A stretch of 64,000 nt of DNA from Lasiodiplodia sp. COLG20. Taxonomy: Eukaryota; Ascomycota; Dothideomycetes; Botryosphaeriales; Botryosphaeriaceae. The position numbers were made by a program, and so were the translations under genes. Shown here piece after piece: positions 35,904 through 46,445 of this stretch. The stretch's first letter is position 1; each line of letters begins with the position of its first letter. A model generated the notes under the pieces. The model saw only the letters and a program-made list of their open reading frames with translations, was not told the DNA's origin and did not search any database. The stretch spans positions 3,100,001 to 3,164,000 of the forward strand of contig VNWV01000002.1 of assembly GCA_009801085.1 (NCBI GenBank), given 5' to 3'.

Positions 35904-36686
35904 TTACAGACTGCTTCTCCTGACCGGGAACTGCACGCCCTCCACCGCCGGATAGTCGGTGAACCACGTAACCCTTTCCTGGGCCATTGTGTTCACGAGA
36001 CCGCAGGGCAGAGCGTGGCCCTCCTCCGTGTCGAAAATCTTCCGCAGAATCTCGCTCTTGCCCGCGCCGGTACCGACGAATCCGATCTTGATGCCGTGCG
36101 CGGCAACGGGGAGGGACAGGGTGATGCGCTTGGCCGGAGGCTTCGGCGAGTCTTCGATGGGCGCGACCCACGCGTCGGTCTCGCGGAGCAGAGGGTGGCC
36201 GGGGAAGAGGCTGCAGGTGTGGCCGTCGGGGCCGCACCCGAGGAGGATGAGGTCGAACATGGGGATCTTGACGCTGTCGCGCGCGGCGAACGCCTTGACG
36301 AGCGTCTGCTCGTACTGGTCCGCAAGCTCCTGGACGTCGTTGAGGTACTGGGTGTCGACGGGGAAGACGGTGGGCTTGCCCGCCTCCGCGGGGATCTTGT
36401 CAAGCAGCTCGGCCTTCAACAGGCCGTAGTTGCTGTCGGCGTGGTCGAGCGGCACGGCGCGCTCGTCGGCGAAGAAAACCTGCCATTTTGAGAAGTCGAA
36501 CTTGCCCTCGCCCGGGGATAGCAGAGCTTTCGCCAGGAGCTTGGGCAACGAACCGCCAGAGACGGCGACGCGGAAGACGCCGTGGCGCTCTAATGCGCTG
36601 CTTTGAGCGTCAAAGACATAGACGCGCAAGCTCTTGGCAAGCTCGTTGTCGTCGGGGAAGGCGTAAAGATTCGGCGGCTTGCCCAT
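35904..36686 (-). CDS. 6-phosphogluconolactonase
   Basis: Single exon, 260 residues, the usual length. It hydrolyses 6-phospho-D-glucono-1,5-lactone to 6-phosphogluconate, the second step of the oxidative pentose phosphate pathway, in the cytosol. Recognisable family blocks are FRVAVSGGSLPKLL (about 38-51), WQVFFADERAVPLDHADSNY (68-87), MFDLILLGCGPDGHTCSLFPGH (143-164, containing the active-site GPDGHT) and the C-terminal FVGTGAGKSEIL. The start at MGKPPNLYAF was chosen because it fits the family N-terminus; an upstream in-frame extension is only 24 codons and not conserved-looking. No neighbour belongs to the same pathway. Confidence 0.95.
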   Translation of the reverse strand: MGKPPNLYAFPDDNELAKSLRVYVFDAQSSALERHGVFRVAVSGGSLPKLLAKALLSPGEGKFDFSKWQVFFADERAVPLDHADSNYGLLKAELLDKIPAEAGKPTVFPVDTQYLNDVQELADQYEQTLVKAFAARDSVKIPMFDLILLGCGPDGHTCSLFPGHPLLRETDAWVAPIEDSPKPPAKRITLSLPVAAHGIKIGFVGTGAGKSEILRKIFDTEEGHALPCGLVNTMAQERVTWFTDYPAVEGVQFPVRRSSL

Positions 36687-38738
36687 TGTGAGGTGTGTGC
36701 GGCGTGGAGGTGGTGAGACGCAGGGAAAGAAGAGGCGCGGGGCAGCGGTGGGCAGCAAGGCGGCGGCACAGAGAAGTAGGGCTGGCTAGGCTGCGGGCTC
36801 GGGGCGTGCGAGTCGGCTAATGGAGTAATGTGGGTACACGATGACGGGGCCGGTGGGCGAGAAGGTGTTTGGCAGAGGGCCAGCTATGGGCGTGGCGGAT
36901 AGAGCGTTCTGGAAAGGCGCGCTTGCTGTGGATTTTGTACCGGACGAGCAGCTCGTCCATGACGGCGGTCGGACAAGCCGTAGCTGCTGGCGACAACGGG
37001 GCCCCCATGTCCCCCTCGCTTCACCCGCGCGGCATCCAGAAACGCCCTCTCGGGCTGGCGCCGCGCGCCCGGCTCCACCGCCGCAGCGGCGGTGCAGCGC
37101 CATTGTGGTGGTGAGTTTCCCTCTGGAACCGGCGCCAGCTCGATGCCAATGCCCCAGCCCTACATACAGCTCACGTCGCACACGTCGCACACGCGCTTAC
37201 GACCCCGCCGTCCGCGCGCTGAGCATGAGGGGCAGCGGGCAGTGTCGCAATGGCGGCCTTATCTTGCGGCGCCTGCGTCGGGAGGGCCACCTTGGCCGTG
37301 TCGGTCGGTCCATTTCCAGACTGGACCCAGCAGGCGTTGGCGCGCGGCGATCCATCGCAGAACGGGAATGACGTCGGCCGGCTCTGCTCCGCCAGCATGT
37401 GCGCCCCGGTGAGCGCTAGCGGTCTGCCTGCCCCGCGGCAGAAAAAAAAAATAAAAGAGAAAAGGAAAACCGGCCAAGCCGCTCGACATCAGACCGCAGG
37501 TGTTGCGAGCCCTGTCTCCACGCGTTGGGCCGCAGCATCGCGCTGCTTTTTTGCAATTTTCTGCCGCTCTCTACCGCGCCGTTGGCTGCACCGCCTAGCC
37601 GGGACCCCAATCGGAGCTAACCCCGTTCCGGCGTGCTGTGTTTCCTGGAAGACTAACATCCGCAGCTACCGCGCCGTGCAATTCCCACCTATGCATCGCC
37701 TTGGGCGGTGAGACGTCATCTTATCAATTACCGGATCAGGTATGCAATGATGTCCCGTTCCGAAAACTGCTGTCCGCCGGTCCAAGCTGCCCGCACGCCT
37801 TCATACCACTTCATGCCACACACTCATCATTCGTTCGTCATCCGGCCTACATACCCAGGGTTCGTGTCAAGTTCGCGCTGTAGTCATCAGAGGCACCTTG
37901 TGCCTCAGGTGGCAAAGCTCGTGATACTGGCCCACTGCGCAGAACGAGTCATAGTCGTCCTCTACGAACTCTATTTAACCAACTCTCCTGCCTACACGTG
38001 TAACGGCCGGCATGAATGTGATGGGTCACTTTGCGCCATGTCGGGTGGTGGTCAGCCTGTAGACGTCAAAGTAGCAGCTCTTTGCAGCCAATCCGGCAGT
38101 GTTTGAGTTTCTCTACTCAATGCCATCAGGAGAGGTAGCGCTGCTGTGCGGAATGCTCATCTGACGAACAGCTGACTAAGAGCCTTTAATAACGTAGTGG
38201 CAGCACCTCTCGAAGTATTTCCTTGTTTCCGACACGAGCAGTGGAGAGTTTGTGAGGTTCACGCCATGTCATTGTCGGGTACGTGCGCTGCGTCACTGGC
38301 GATGCCAAGACAAAAGAGCATCATCGCAGCCGACGATGACAGGCGTGTTTCACCCCCCAGAGGGGTATTGCAGCCGAAGGCTAGCGCGAAGAATAGCAGG
38401 ATCCTCGAATCTTGGGTAGCTATGCCTTACCTTTTTCCTTTTTTTTTTAAGAAAAAAGTAAAACAATTTTCGATTCGACATTCTCGTCCAGAGGATAGCT
38501 TCAACTGCCCATGACATGAGCAAAAAACAAATTAACGCGAGCCTTCGGCGGCAATGCCCCTCCGTACAGCGGCCACCATCTTAAATCCGGTGCACCGGCG
38601 GTAAATCACTCTCGGCGCGGCAACGTCACGTGCGGAACTCTTCCTCGGCCCGTCTCCGGCGCCGTTCGCGGCAGCTTGACGGCAACTTTCCCCGTCCATT
38701 GACTTTCCCTGCGTAGCATCAACCTCCAATCGAACCTA
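36687..38738. other. Intergenic region with MITE close to the downstream gene
   Basis: About 2.05 kb between divergent genes. Short frames on both strands (for example 36786-37190 minus) lack convincing features. A MITE occupies 38358-38564, ending 174 bp before the ATG at 38739, so it lies within the likely promoter or 5' leader of the DUF5321-like gene. Confidence 0.5.
38358..38564. mobile_element. MITE, copy 2 (207 bp, variant terminal sequence)
   Basis: The left end (38358-38382) and the reverse complement of the right end (38540-38564) match at 22 of 25 positions. A TA follows the right end; the left flank is CC, so the target duplication is not preserved on that side. The interior shares long blocks with the copy at 53.6 kb (GCTAGCGCRAAGAATAGCAGG near the left; ATTCGACATTCTCGTCC and GATAGCTTCAACT near the right), proving common origin. 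The outer 13 bases differ from the other copies. Confidence 0.75.
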
Positions 38739-39592
38739 ATGCAGCCCACCAACGCCCTTTTCGCCCGCGCGGCGTGCGCACGACCGAGCGCGCCATTTAC
38801 CTTCTCCATGCGACCCTTTGCGCAGAAAACAACGACAATAGCGCGCTCGCAATGCCTCGTTTGCGCCACGACGACGGCCCGGCGCGCCTACGCCGCAAGC
38901 GCTGCCATTACCGACCGCCGTAACCTTCCACGCGTCATCCAGCCCAGTCTATGGCAGAACATGGTCCCGAAGCACTTCCGCTCCAAGAACAAGCGGCCCT
39001 TCACTTGGAAGGAATGGCGGGCGAAGCCGTGGAACCCGGCGTCCGTGTGGATTGCGTTCGGCCTGGTTGTCGGCTCCAACGCCATCAACACGCTGGTGCT
39101 GCGGCGCGACATTGCCGATTTTACCCGCAAGGCCGACGCCAAGATCGCTCTGCTGCGCGAGGTGTTGGAGAAGGTTCAGAGAGGGGAGGAGGTCGATGTC
39201 GAGCGTATTCTGGGTACCGGACGGGAGGAGAGCGAGAAGAATTGGGATGAGGGTAGGTGCCCCGATTTCCTTTCCCGTATTTCAGAATATGCTTGGAAAG
39301 TTTTTTTTTTCAAAAAAAAAAAGAACCAATGGGCTGTCGATTACTCAATTCTGCTCTCGTGGCAAATCCGGCCCAATTATACAAAGCTAATGATTGGATA
39401 GCATTGAAAGAGATTGAAGAAGAGGATCGTACATTGCAATCTCGCAAGAGAAGAAAGGCTGCCGCGGCTGAGACTGCACCACCTGCCGCACCCGCAACGG
39501 ACTCAACACCGGCAACCGATTCCAAAGACGCATCAACTAAGATGGACTATGTAGTACCTCAGGATCGCAGAGGTCCTGTAGGTTTCTATTAA
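38739..39592 (+). CDS. DUF5321-like mitochondrial membrane protein
   Basis: Exons 38739-39252 and 39402-39592; the 149-nt intron (GTAGGT...GATAG, branch GCTAATG) contains long T and A runs and is in phase 1 so that NWDE joins ALKEIEEEDR. The product is 234 residues. The N-terminus is rich in Arg, Ala, Ser and Thr without acidic residues for about 60 positions, a typical mitochondrial targeting signal. ASVWIAFGLVVGSNAINTLVL (about 105-125) is the single membrane helix. It is followed by a conserved-looking stretch, DAKIALLREVLEKVQRGEEVDVERILGTG, that recalls the uncharacterised fungal DUF5321 family. The tail is charged and disordered. Exact role unknown; inner-membrane location is inferred. 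Confidence 0.82.
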
Positions 39593-40667
39593 ACTGACAT
39601 AAGCGCTTGATTCATATGCATTCTATGCATGGGCCCGGAGTTTTGGAGCATACGAGACGAAAATCAATGAACAGGGAAGGAATTGTTTTGGCCGCATTTA
39701 CGTTCATGTGCGGTTACGGTAAGAGACGCAATATTTTTTTGTGTAAAAAAAAAGGGAAGGATTTGATGTTGAACTCGGTCTGGAAACCATTTGAGAGGGG
39801 TTCCTGAGTCGCAAAAGGGATTCGACTACAAAGTCAATGATTTCCTAGTCATTGTAATTGCAGATATACTTTGTCTTTTACAGGTTGGCTGATTACAGAT
39901 CAGATCTCATCGATTTGTCATGCTATGTTTCTTAATTCGCCTTGATTGCAAAAATTGATCTTCAAGTGGTTCGTCATATGAGGCTTTCGGAGCTCTCTGA
40001 CGTCTTTCAGTCAGACTTATTTGCAGTCATCCATGTTGCTCGCGTATGTTAACCTGCTGAACAGTGATACGGACAAAATTGTCATATTTTGGACAAGCAC
40101 CTCGAGCGAGTAAGACATCCTTGACGCTGCTAAATATGTGATAGGTGATGGATGAGTTTGACTTTTTTTTTGGGTGAGATTTTTCTTACTAGAAAGAGAG
40201 TATCCTTTCGTGCGTAATTGAATGTAGATATCGGACTTATTCGCATAACTTTGAAACATTTTTGTGGGGGGATTTGGTTCAACTGCTTGCATAGCAAGGG
40301 TGTGGCATCATTTACGATGCATAGAGGGCTCAGATCCTGATATTTACAGGGGCGGACACCTCCCTGAGCAGAACAACATTGGAAAGGATTTTAGAAATCA
40401 GCACAGGTGAGAGTGTCGTGAGACAATTTAATTACACGCTTTCGAATCAGGAAATCCCGCCACAAGGCAGAATCATCAGAGTAGATCTTCTAGATTCCGA
40501 GCCTACGAATCTTTGCCGACCGCATCCAAGCGTGCATATCCGGCATATCAACGTAAATCGTTTTTCAGGCCAGCAACGGTACCAGATCTGTGCCCGGCGG
40601 CACAGCCCTTCCCGCTGATCTTCCCCATCCATGAGCTACCGGGCGCTAATCAACATGTATTACCGTT
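39593..40667. other. Intergenic AT-rich region
   Basis: About 1.1 kb between convergent genes. Around 39840-40340 the sequence is clearly richer in A+T than the gene-bearing DNA. No gene, inverted-repeat end or RNA gene recognised. Confidence 0.5.
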
Positions 40668-42833
40668 TTACGGGGTTTCCGGGTGTGCCGCCTCCCACAC
40701 GCACCGCTCGCACATGCACATACCACCAAGCGCGCCTGCAGCCCATTCGCGTCTATCCTTGACGGAGAGATCGATGTCACAATAATGGCTCATGATCTCA
40801 TCGCCTTTCCGTAGGCCCGGTTGACTGCTTTCGGGAGCGGCGTCTCCGCCCTTCCGGCCTTTCCAGGCCACCCGGTCCTTGCGGGCCCAGAAGCGCATGT
40901 TTCCCTGCCACTCCCAAGAAACGTTCGGATCGCAGCTATGATTGGCGAGGCACCAGAGCGGGTGCACGGCGCCAACATCAGGCTTGCCGTCCCGCCCTTG
41001 GCGGGCAGATGCCGTGCCGCGGAACTTCGCGTAGAGCGTGTTGAAGACCCAGAAATCGTAGTTGGCGGAGGCGGTGAAGATGTTGACATCCATCTTCTCG
41101 AGCATGTGCAGCGGAGTTAAGACATTGGCGCTGAACGAGAAAGGCAACGTCCGAGGGGCATCGCCGAAAGCATTTTTGGCGGGTCCTAGTGGCGAAGGCG
41201 TAAGGGGCACATTGGGGGTGCCTGAAGGCGGGATGTGATAGTCGCCCCAAATGTATTTTAGCTCTTTTAGCTCGAGCGGGTGGACGTCTTGGGTCTCAGC
41301 CATTGCCAAGGCGCGGAGCAGCAACAGAGAGTACAGCGCATCGGCTGCTTCAGCCGCGGAAGCATCTTTGGCAATGGCCTCCACATCGTTCCCGCACAGG
41401 GCAGGATGATATGCTTCCTGGGCTAGATCATGGCAATCTTGACTGCAGAATACAATATCATCACAATCCTCGCAGAAGGCGCACTGGCTCGCTTCCGAGC
41501 TGTTGCGCAGATCTGGCAGTGGAGCGCTGCAGGCATCGCAGTATGAGTCGTGGAGTCGGGCGTTTGCGGTGAGCAGGGACTTCTCATCCAGGATCATTTC
41601 GCCCGGAGTCACGTCCTCTCGTGCGAATACGCCGAGTTGTTTGATCGTCGCTTGCGCTGACTCGCCGGAAGGATCGCGGCTTTTTCTCATGGTTAGTCCT
41701 CTGAGTCGCGGTTGTTTACAGCACAGGGCTGGATATTGAGCAATGCAGACATGCTTTATTGAACGCTCACGCGGGAATGGGAGTGAACTTACCCGGTGGT
41801 TGGATCAGCATCGGGCGTCAGAAGCGGGAGTTCCGTCACCCGGGCTTCGAGCTTCGGTGCGATGGACCTGATCTGTTCGTTGAGCAGGACGAGGCTGTCG
41901 GGAGAGTACCTATCCGGTTCGAAAGTATTCCAGGGGTATAGCTCGCGCCTCACGAAAGTGCGATCCGGATAGTCATCAGGGGTGATGTCTTCGTCGTCGA
42001 GACTGAAGCCACGAGAAGCGAAATGGCTGCTCAATCGCTCGTTGAGGAGCTCGCGGAATTTAAGAAGGTGGGGGTTCTGGGGGTTGGCCTTCAAGCCTCG
42101 AGAGCAAAAGTCGTGGGCGCTCTTAAGACATCCGCACGCTAGCAGATTCCCCGTGACAAAGGCATACCTAGACGTGTTCAGCAAACGGCTCTCCAGAAGA
42201 TCGTGACGCGAACATACGTTGCGTCAGTCCAGAGAGTCTGGGCCCACAGGGAGGCCTCTTCTTCCTGAACCTCAACATCGCATTTTTTCTCTGAGTGTTG
42301 GAAGTCGCTGAGACGCTGCGATAGTTCAAGGAACCTGTCGCTATGTTTCTGGGCCAGGTAGAAGCGGAAAGAGGCAGGCTTCGCAGCGATTTCCTCTTGG
42401 ATGTCTTCCAAAGCTTGCTCATGATATTCGCCAGACTCGTCGAGCACTTCGTCGACTAGCAAAAGAGCTCTATAGGCCTCCCCGGCGGCGAGATCGGGGA
42501 AAGCTAGTGCGCGGTAGAGCTCGGCGACCTGGAGGCGGAGAGAGATGCTGTAAGGTTGTTCGGCGATGCGGGCCTGCAGGTCTTGGAGACGCTGAAGCAA
42601 AGTGGGAGTAGAGGGCAAGTCCTATGTGGCGACCTGACAATTAATTTATTACGGTGTCCTAACGTGAGAGCTTGCAAGCGCACCTTGAGGCTCAAGGCGG
42701 CCAGCGCTGCAGCGGCGCTGGCGTCAGCCGCCGCAGAGGGGTCGTGGTCCGAGACATATGAGGTGACGCTGAGGGTAAGATTCTGCAGGCAAAGGTCGAC
42801 TTGGGAAGGAGAGGCGCGCAATGCGGCGTCCAT
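40668..42833 (-). CDS. TPR and MYND-type SET domain protein (SMYD-like methyltransferase)
   Basis: Four exons: 42833-42684, 42621-42218, 42167-41793, 41700-40668; 653 residues with all split codons in frame (introns of 62, 50 and 92 nt). The N-terminal 300 residues hold TPR-like helices (QVAELYRALAFPDLAAGEAYRALL; YAFVTGNLLACGCLKSAHDFCSRG). The SET region starts near 330 (KQLGVFAREDVTPGEMIL). It is split by a MYND-like Cys cluster: CDAC (364-367), CAFC, CDDIVFCSQDC and C412. The S-adenosylmethionine and catalytic signature NHSCDPN is at 563-569, and a post-SET CMCERC closes the domain. Such proteins methylate lysines on histones or other proteins; the target here is unknown. The first intron's donor (GTGCGC) is weak, so the first 50 residues are the least certain part. 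Confidence 0.88.
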
Positions 42834-43146
42834 GGCGGCGGGGTAGCGGTGTTCGCCAGAGACGGTGCACGCGGGGAACTTTTTTTCTGGTTCGCGCGGC
42901 GGAACCCGACGTCATCTCCCTCATCCGGCAAGCCTCGCTCCTACTTGACTAGTTTCCCACCGTCAACACTAGCCTTCACCCCTTTCCTCTCCATCTCTGT
43001 TTGACTGCCGAAAAAAAAAAAAAAAAACAATGCAAGCTCCTGTCAGAGGCGGCTGGGAAGTCGACGCACAAGTCTCACTCATGGAATAATCAAACTTCAA
43101 TTTGTACGCTCCATTTACGTATCGCTACAGTGGTCTGCTCTGTTCC
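42834..43146. other. Intergenic region with poly-A tract
   Basis: 313 bp between two minus-strand genes, containing a run of about 17 A at 43011-43027 and pyrimidine-rich DNA near the SET gene's start. No other element seen. Confidence 0.5.
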
Positions 43147-45425
43147 TTAGACGCCACCAAGAGGGAGCACGTCTGGCACCTTCGGGCCGTTGATGATAAC
43201 GTCTGCTGCCTTCTCGCTGACCACGTATATCGCCGTTGAGAGGAAGAAGCCGGGGATCTTTGGGAACACAGATGCATCAACAACGCGCAGACCGTTGACT
43301 CCGCGCACCCGGAATTCCGAGTCCAGCACCGCATTTTCATCGCCATCAGCTCCGATCGGGCAGGTGCATGATGCATGATGTCCCCATGCCTCGTCCTTGA
43401 TGAACTGCTTCATCTCCGCCTCCGTCGACACATTGGCGCCCGGCCACGTCTCGGTGAATGAGCCGTCCAGGGGAATCACTTCATTGGTCATCCTCCGGGC
43501 CATCTCCATCGCCTCGTACGATGCCTGCAAGTCTTTCTCGTCTGCGCCGTCTTCAGTGTTGCCGGTATCGAAGGAGTTGAAGGTGATCTCGGGAACATCA
43601 CGCGGGTCCGCGCTTCTGAGCTTGACGGTGCCCTTGTTGTTCCGCGAATGTCCTTTGAGCATGAGCCAGGTCCAATGTTTAGCGTCGGAAAAGGTACCGC
43701 GCGCGAAGCCGGGATAGTAGCCTATGGTTGTGTCGGTAAGCATCTTGTGTAACACACCTAGGGGAGTTGCTTACCAGGAAAGTTTACTGGGCCACCAAAG
43801 ATCATGAGATCGGGATCATCACCTTCAGCAACAGAAGAACTCTTCTTGACAATAGCGAGACCAATGCTGCTGGCATACACTCCTTTCAGTCCGGTAGTCG
43901 GCCCATTCTTCCACCGTTCTAGACACGGGTCAGGCGACGATTGAAGCCAAGTGCAATCCTTTACGACATTGAAAGGGGAACCAGTCTCGGTCTGTGAGAT
44001 AAGACCTGTCTCGTAGCGATCCTGCATGTTGGTGCCAACACCTGGAAGCTCTTTCACCACCTCGATACCGAACTTCTCTAGCTCATCCCTTGGGCCAACA
44101 CCACTGAGTTTGAGTAGTTGAGGGGTATTGAACGCGCCAGCAGCAATGATGACTTCCTTGCTCGCCTTGACAGTCCCAGAAATGCCTTCGGCACCTGCAT
44201 AGCGAGGATCAGCAGCATAAAGGCTCTGTCCGCTGAGATAGTCCACGCCAACTGCCTTCGGCACAAGACCCGACTGGTCGAAACGGACTTTCGTAACCAG
44301 AGTATTCAGGCTGATATCAAGGTGGTATTTCCTGGTGCCGTCATCGTTGACAGCGTTCGCCACGTCAAGGATAAACTCTCTAGGCCCGTTCCTTTTGGAG
44401 TCTGCTGCTGTTATGGCCAATGGAACCCGGTACAGGCCCTCAGTAGCATCACGCTCTGGTCCGGGAGCATTCATATCCGTGAGGAGAGCTTGGGCAAATT
44501 CCGTCGCAGTACTGATCACCTTGCCGGCGAGAGATCGGCTCATCGCCTGTATGTGAGTCAGTCACTACTTTCCTTCCTATGCAAAAGAATCAAACGAACC
44601 ATAGCAGCGGAAATGCCCAAAGAAAGAAGCTTCTGATCTGTAGCGACAGGAGAAAGATCGGCCAGGGAGGTCTCAAGCCATCCGTTAAAACCGTGGCCGT
44701 CGACGGAGTTGGGGAGATAGCGGTTGCGTTCCAGCTTTTCGAAATATGTCCTCATATTGCTCGGAGACCATGAATCGTCGTTTGTCAGATCCTGGATGTA
44801 CTTCCAGTCGTTTTCGTGCGGATCTGAGCAGGATGAGTGAATGCTCAACAGTATTCAGTCTATTACTTACAGATGCTAACCAGGGAATTATGCGAGCCGC
44901 ATCCACCAAGGGTTCCAGCGCGTGGATAAAGAATGCCCAAGGGTTCAGCTCCATCGGGCGGATTCTTGCCGACGTACTTGCCGCCCTCTGCCGTTCTCCA
45001 GACCATCTTGGAATCCTGTTGTTGCCTGGTGGTGTTCGCATAGTGGTGCACAAAATAATCCCATTTCATTGGGACGTATTCCGTGGCGAACCCATTCAAG
45101 GCCGGGACCATCTGCTCCGTCGTGTTGCCATAGTCATCGCCAGCATCGATCAGCAGAACACTGTGGCCAGCTAGAGCAAGGCGAGCTGCCAGAGGTCCGC
45201 CGCCAGGCCCGGAGCCAACGACAACATATTCATACTCGGAGGTAGAGTCGACGGAACGTCGGGCATGCTCGAGGATGTATCTTTTCTCGGTTTCCACGGG
45301 AGCGCGCGGGATAGAACTAATATTAAGTGAGCAAAAGGACATCTCTCGAACCGTGTGTGAACTTACAGTCCTGAAACAGCCGCTGCGGAAGCAGCCACTA
45401 AGCCGAGGTATTTCTCGACCAACAT
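43147..45425 (-). CDS. Secreted GMC oxidoreductase (FAD-dependent)
   Basis: Five exons: 45425-45367, 45316-44871, 44823-44600, 44546-43775, 43721-43147; 691 residues, every junction in frame. MLVEKYLGLVAASAAAVSG is a signal peptide, so the enzyme is extracellular or in the secretory path. The FAD-binding Rossmann motif VVVGSGPGGGPLAAR is at 51-65, followed by the Glu/Asp-ending strand LLIDAGDD. GAFNTPQLLKLSGVGP is the GMC signature 2. The catalytic histidine lies in WGHHASCTCPIG (615/616), and SVFPKIPGFFLSTAIYV with SEKAADVI closes the family fold. Members oxidise alcohols, sugars or choline; the substrate cannot be read from sequence. The donor of the third intron (GTTCGT) is non-consensus. 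Confidence 0.93.
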
Positions 45426-46445
45426 GGCGCGTAGTTACCACTAAAAAAAAGAGAGGACGACGTCAAAATGACAGCCAAATGATATAAAGAAAGAAGAATC
45501 GCAACTCTTGGTACCATGCACCAGGGCTGGCACAGCAGAGCCTATAAAGAGCATTTGAAAACAAGATCTTCCTACCAAGGAGACCTCCCCTATTCAGGAT
45601 TTCCGTGACAAAGTCGCAAGACACCAACTAGTTAGCCTAATTGGTATTCCTGAATCGGGCTAGCGCGAATCCTCCCCCGCAATTGTCAGGGTCTCGTACA
45701 AGCTGAGAGGGTGTAGTCCATTCAGCTCAAACACCAGCTTCCATAAATAGGGTCTGTGCATGGCTTAAAAGTTTACCCTAGCTCCAATTCCATCCCCCGC
45801 CACCGTCGTAGTAAGGAGAGCTGAGGTCGCTGGTTGGATTTCTCGGTCTAGGATTCACGTCTACTTTGGTACGCTATCCAACCAGTTGTCTTGGAGAGAA
45901 GCTTAGGTGCCGCGCAGGATCTTGACAATAAGGAGTAGCAAGACTACTGACGCCACCAGACGGATTCTCAGGGATTATCGATGGTCGCTGGGACTACGGA
46001 CGCCCCGATTCCCTCTGACTACCAGCAACCGGTTCGTGCGCCAAGCCGCCGTGGAGATGCGTTTCTCGGAAGGAATGCACCAGGATTCAATTACTGCTGG
46101 AATCTTGCGTCTCTCTACTACGCTGAACATCAAACGACTACCCGTATCTAACCCGACCAACCAAAATGCCGCCATGTTAAACCCCGTAACCTCGTCCGAA
46201 ATAGCTGGGATATCAAGAAAAGAGACAAACGAAAGATTGCGTGTTCAGTGACCCGCGTCGGCATTTCTATTCCCCCGTTACCGTTCCAGTGGCTGTTCCC
46301 GTTGCCATCATCCAAGACGACAGAGTCATGGGTGAAAAGTGAGGCAAACCAAGCTTTTCCTCATGAAGATTGTCGTCAATATCCGTGCTATGGTCCGCAC
46401 TACAGAAGAGTCCGTCGCGCCTTAGAAAAAGGAAAGAGGAAGAGA
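45426..46445. other. Intergenic region upstream of the GMC oxidoreductase
   Basis: About 1.0 kb containing the GMC gene's promoter and the 3' end of the receptor gene. On the minus strand a TTTATA-like box lies near 45542-45547, about 120 bp upstream of the start codon. The small ORFs are not credible genes. Confidence 0.45.

Noticed and set aside
36786..37190. Possible small minus-strand gene upstream of 6-phosphogluconolactonase
   Set aside because: Several overlapping frames of similar quality, none with a recognisable motif or convincing intron.
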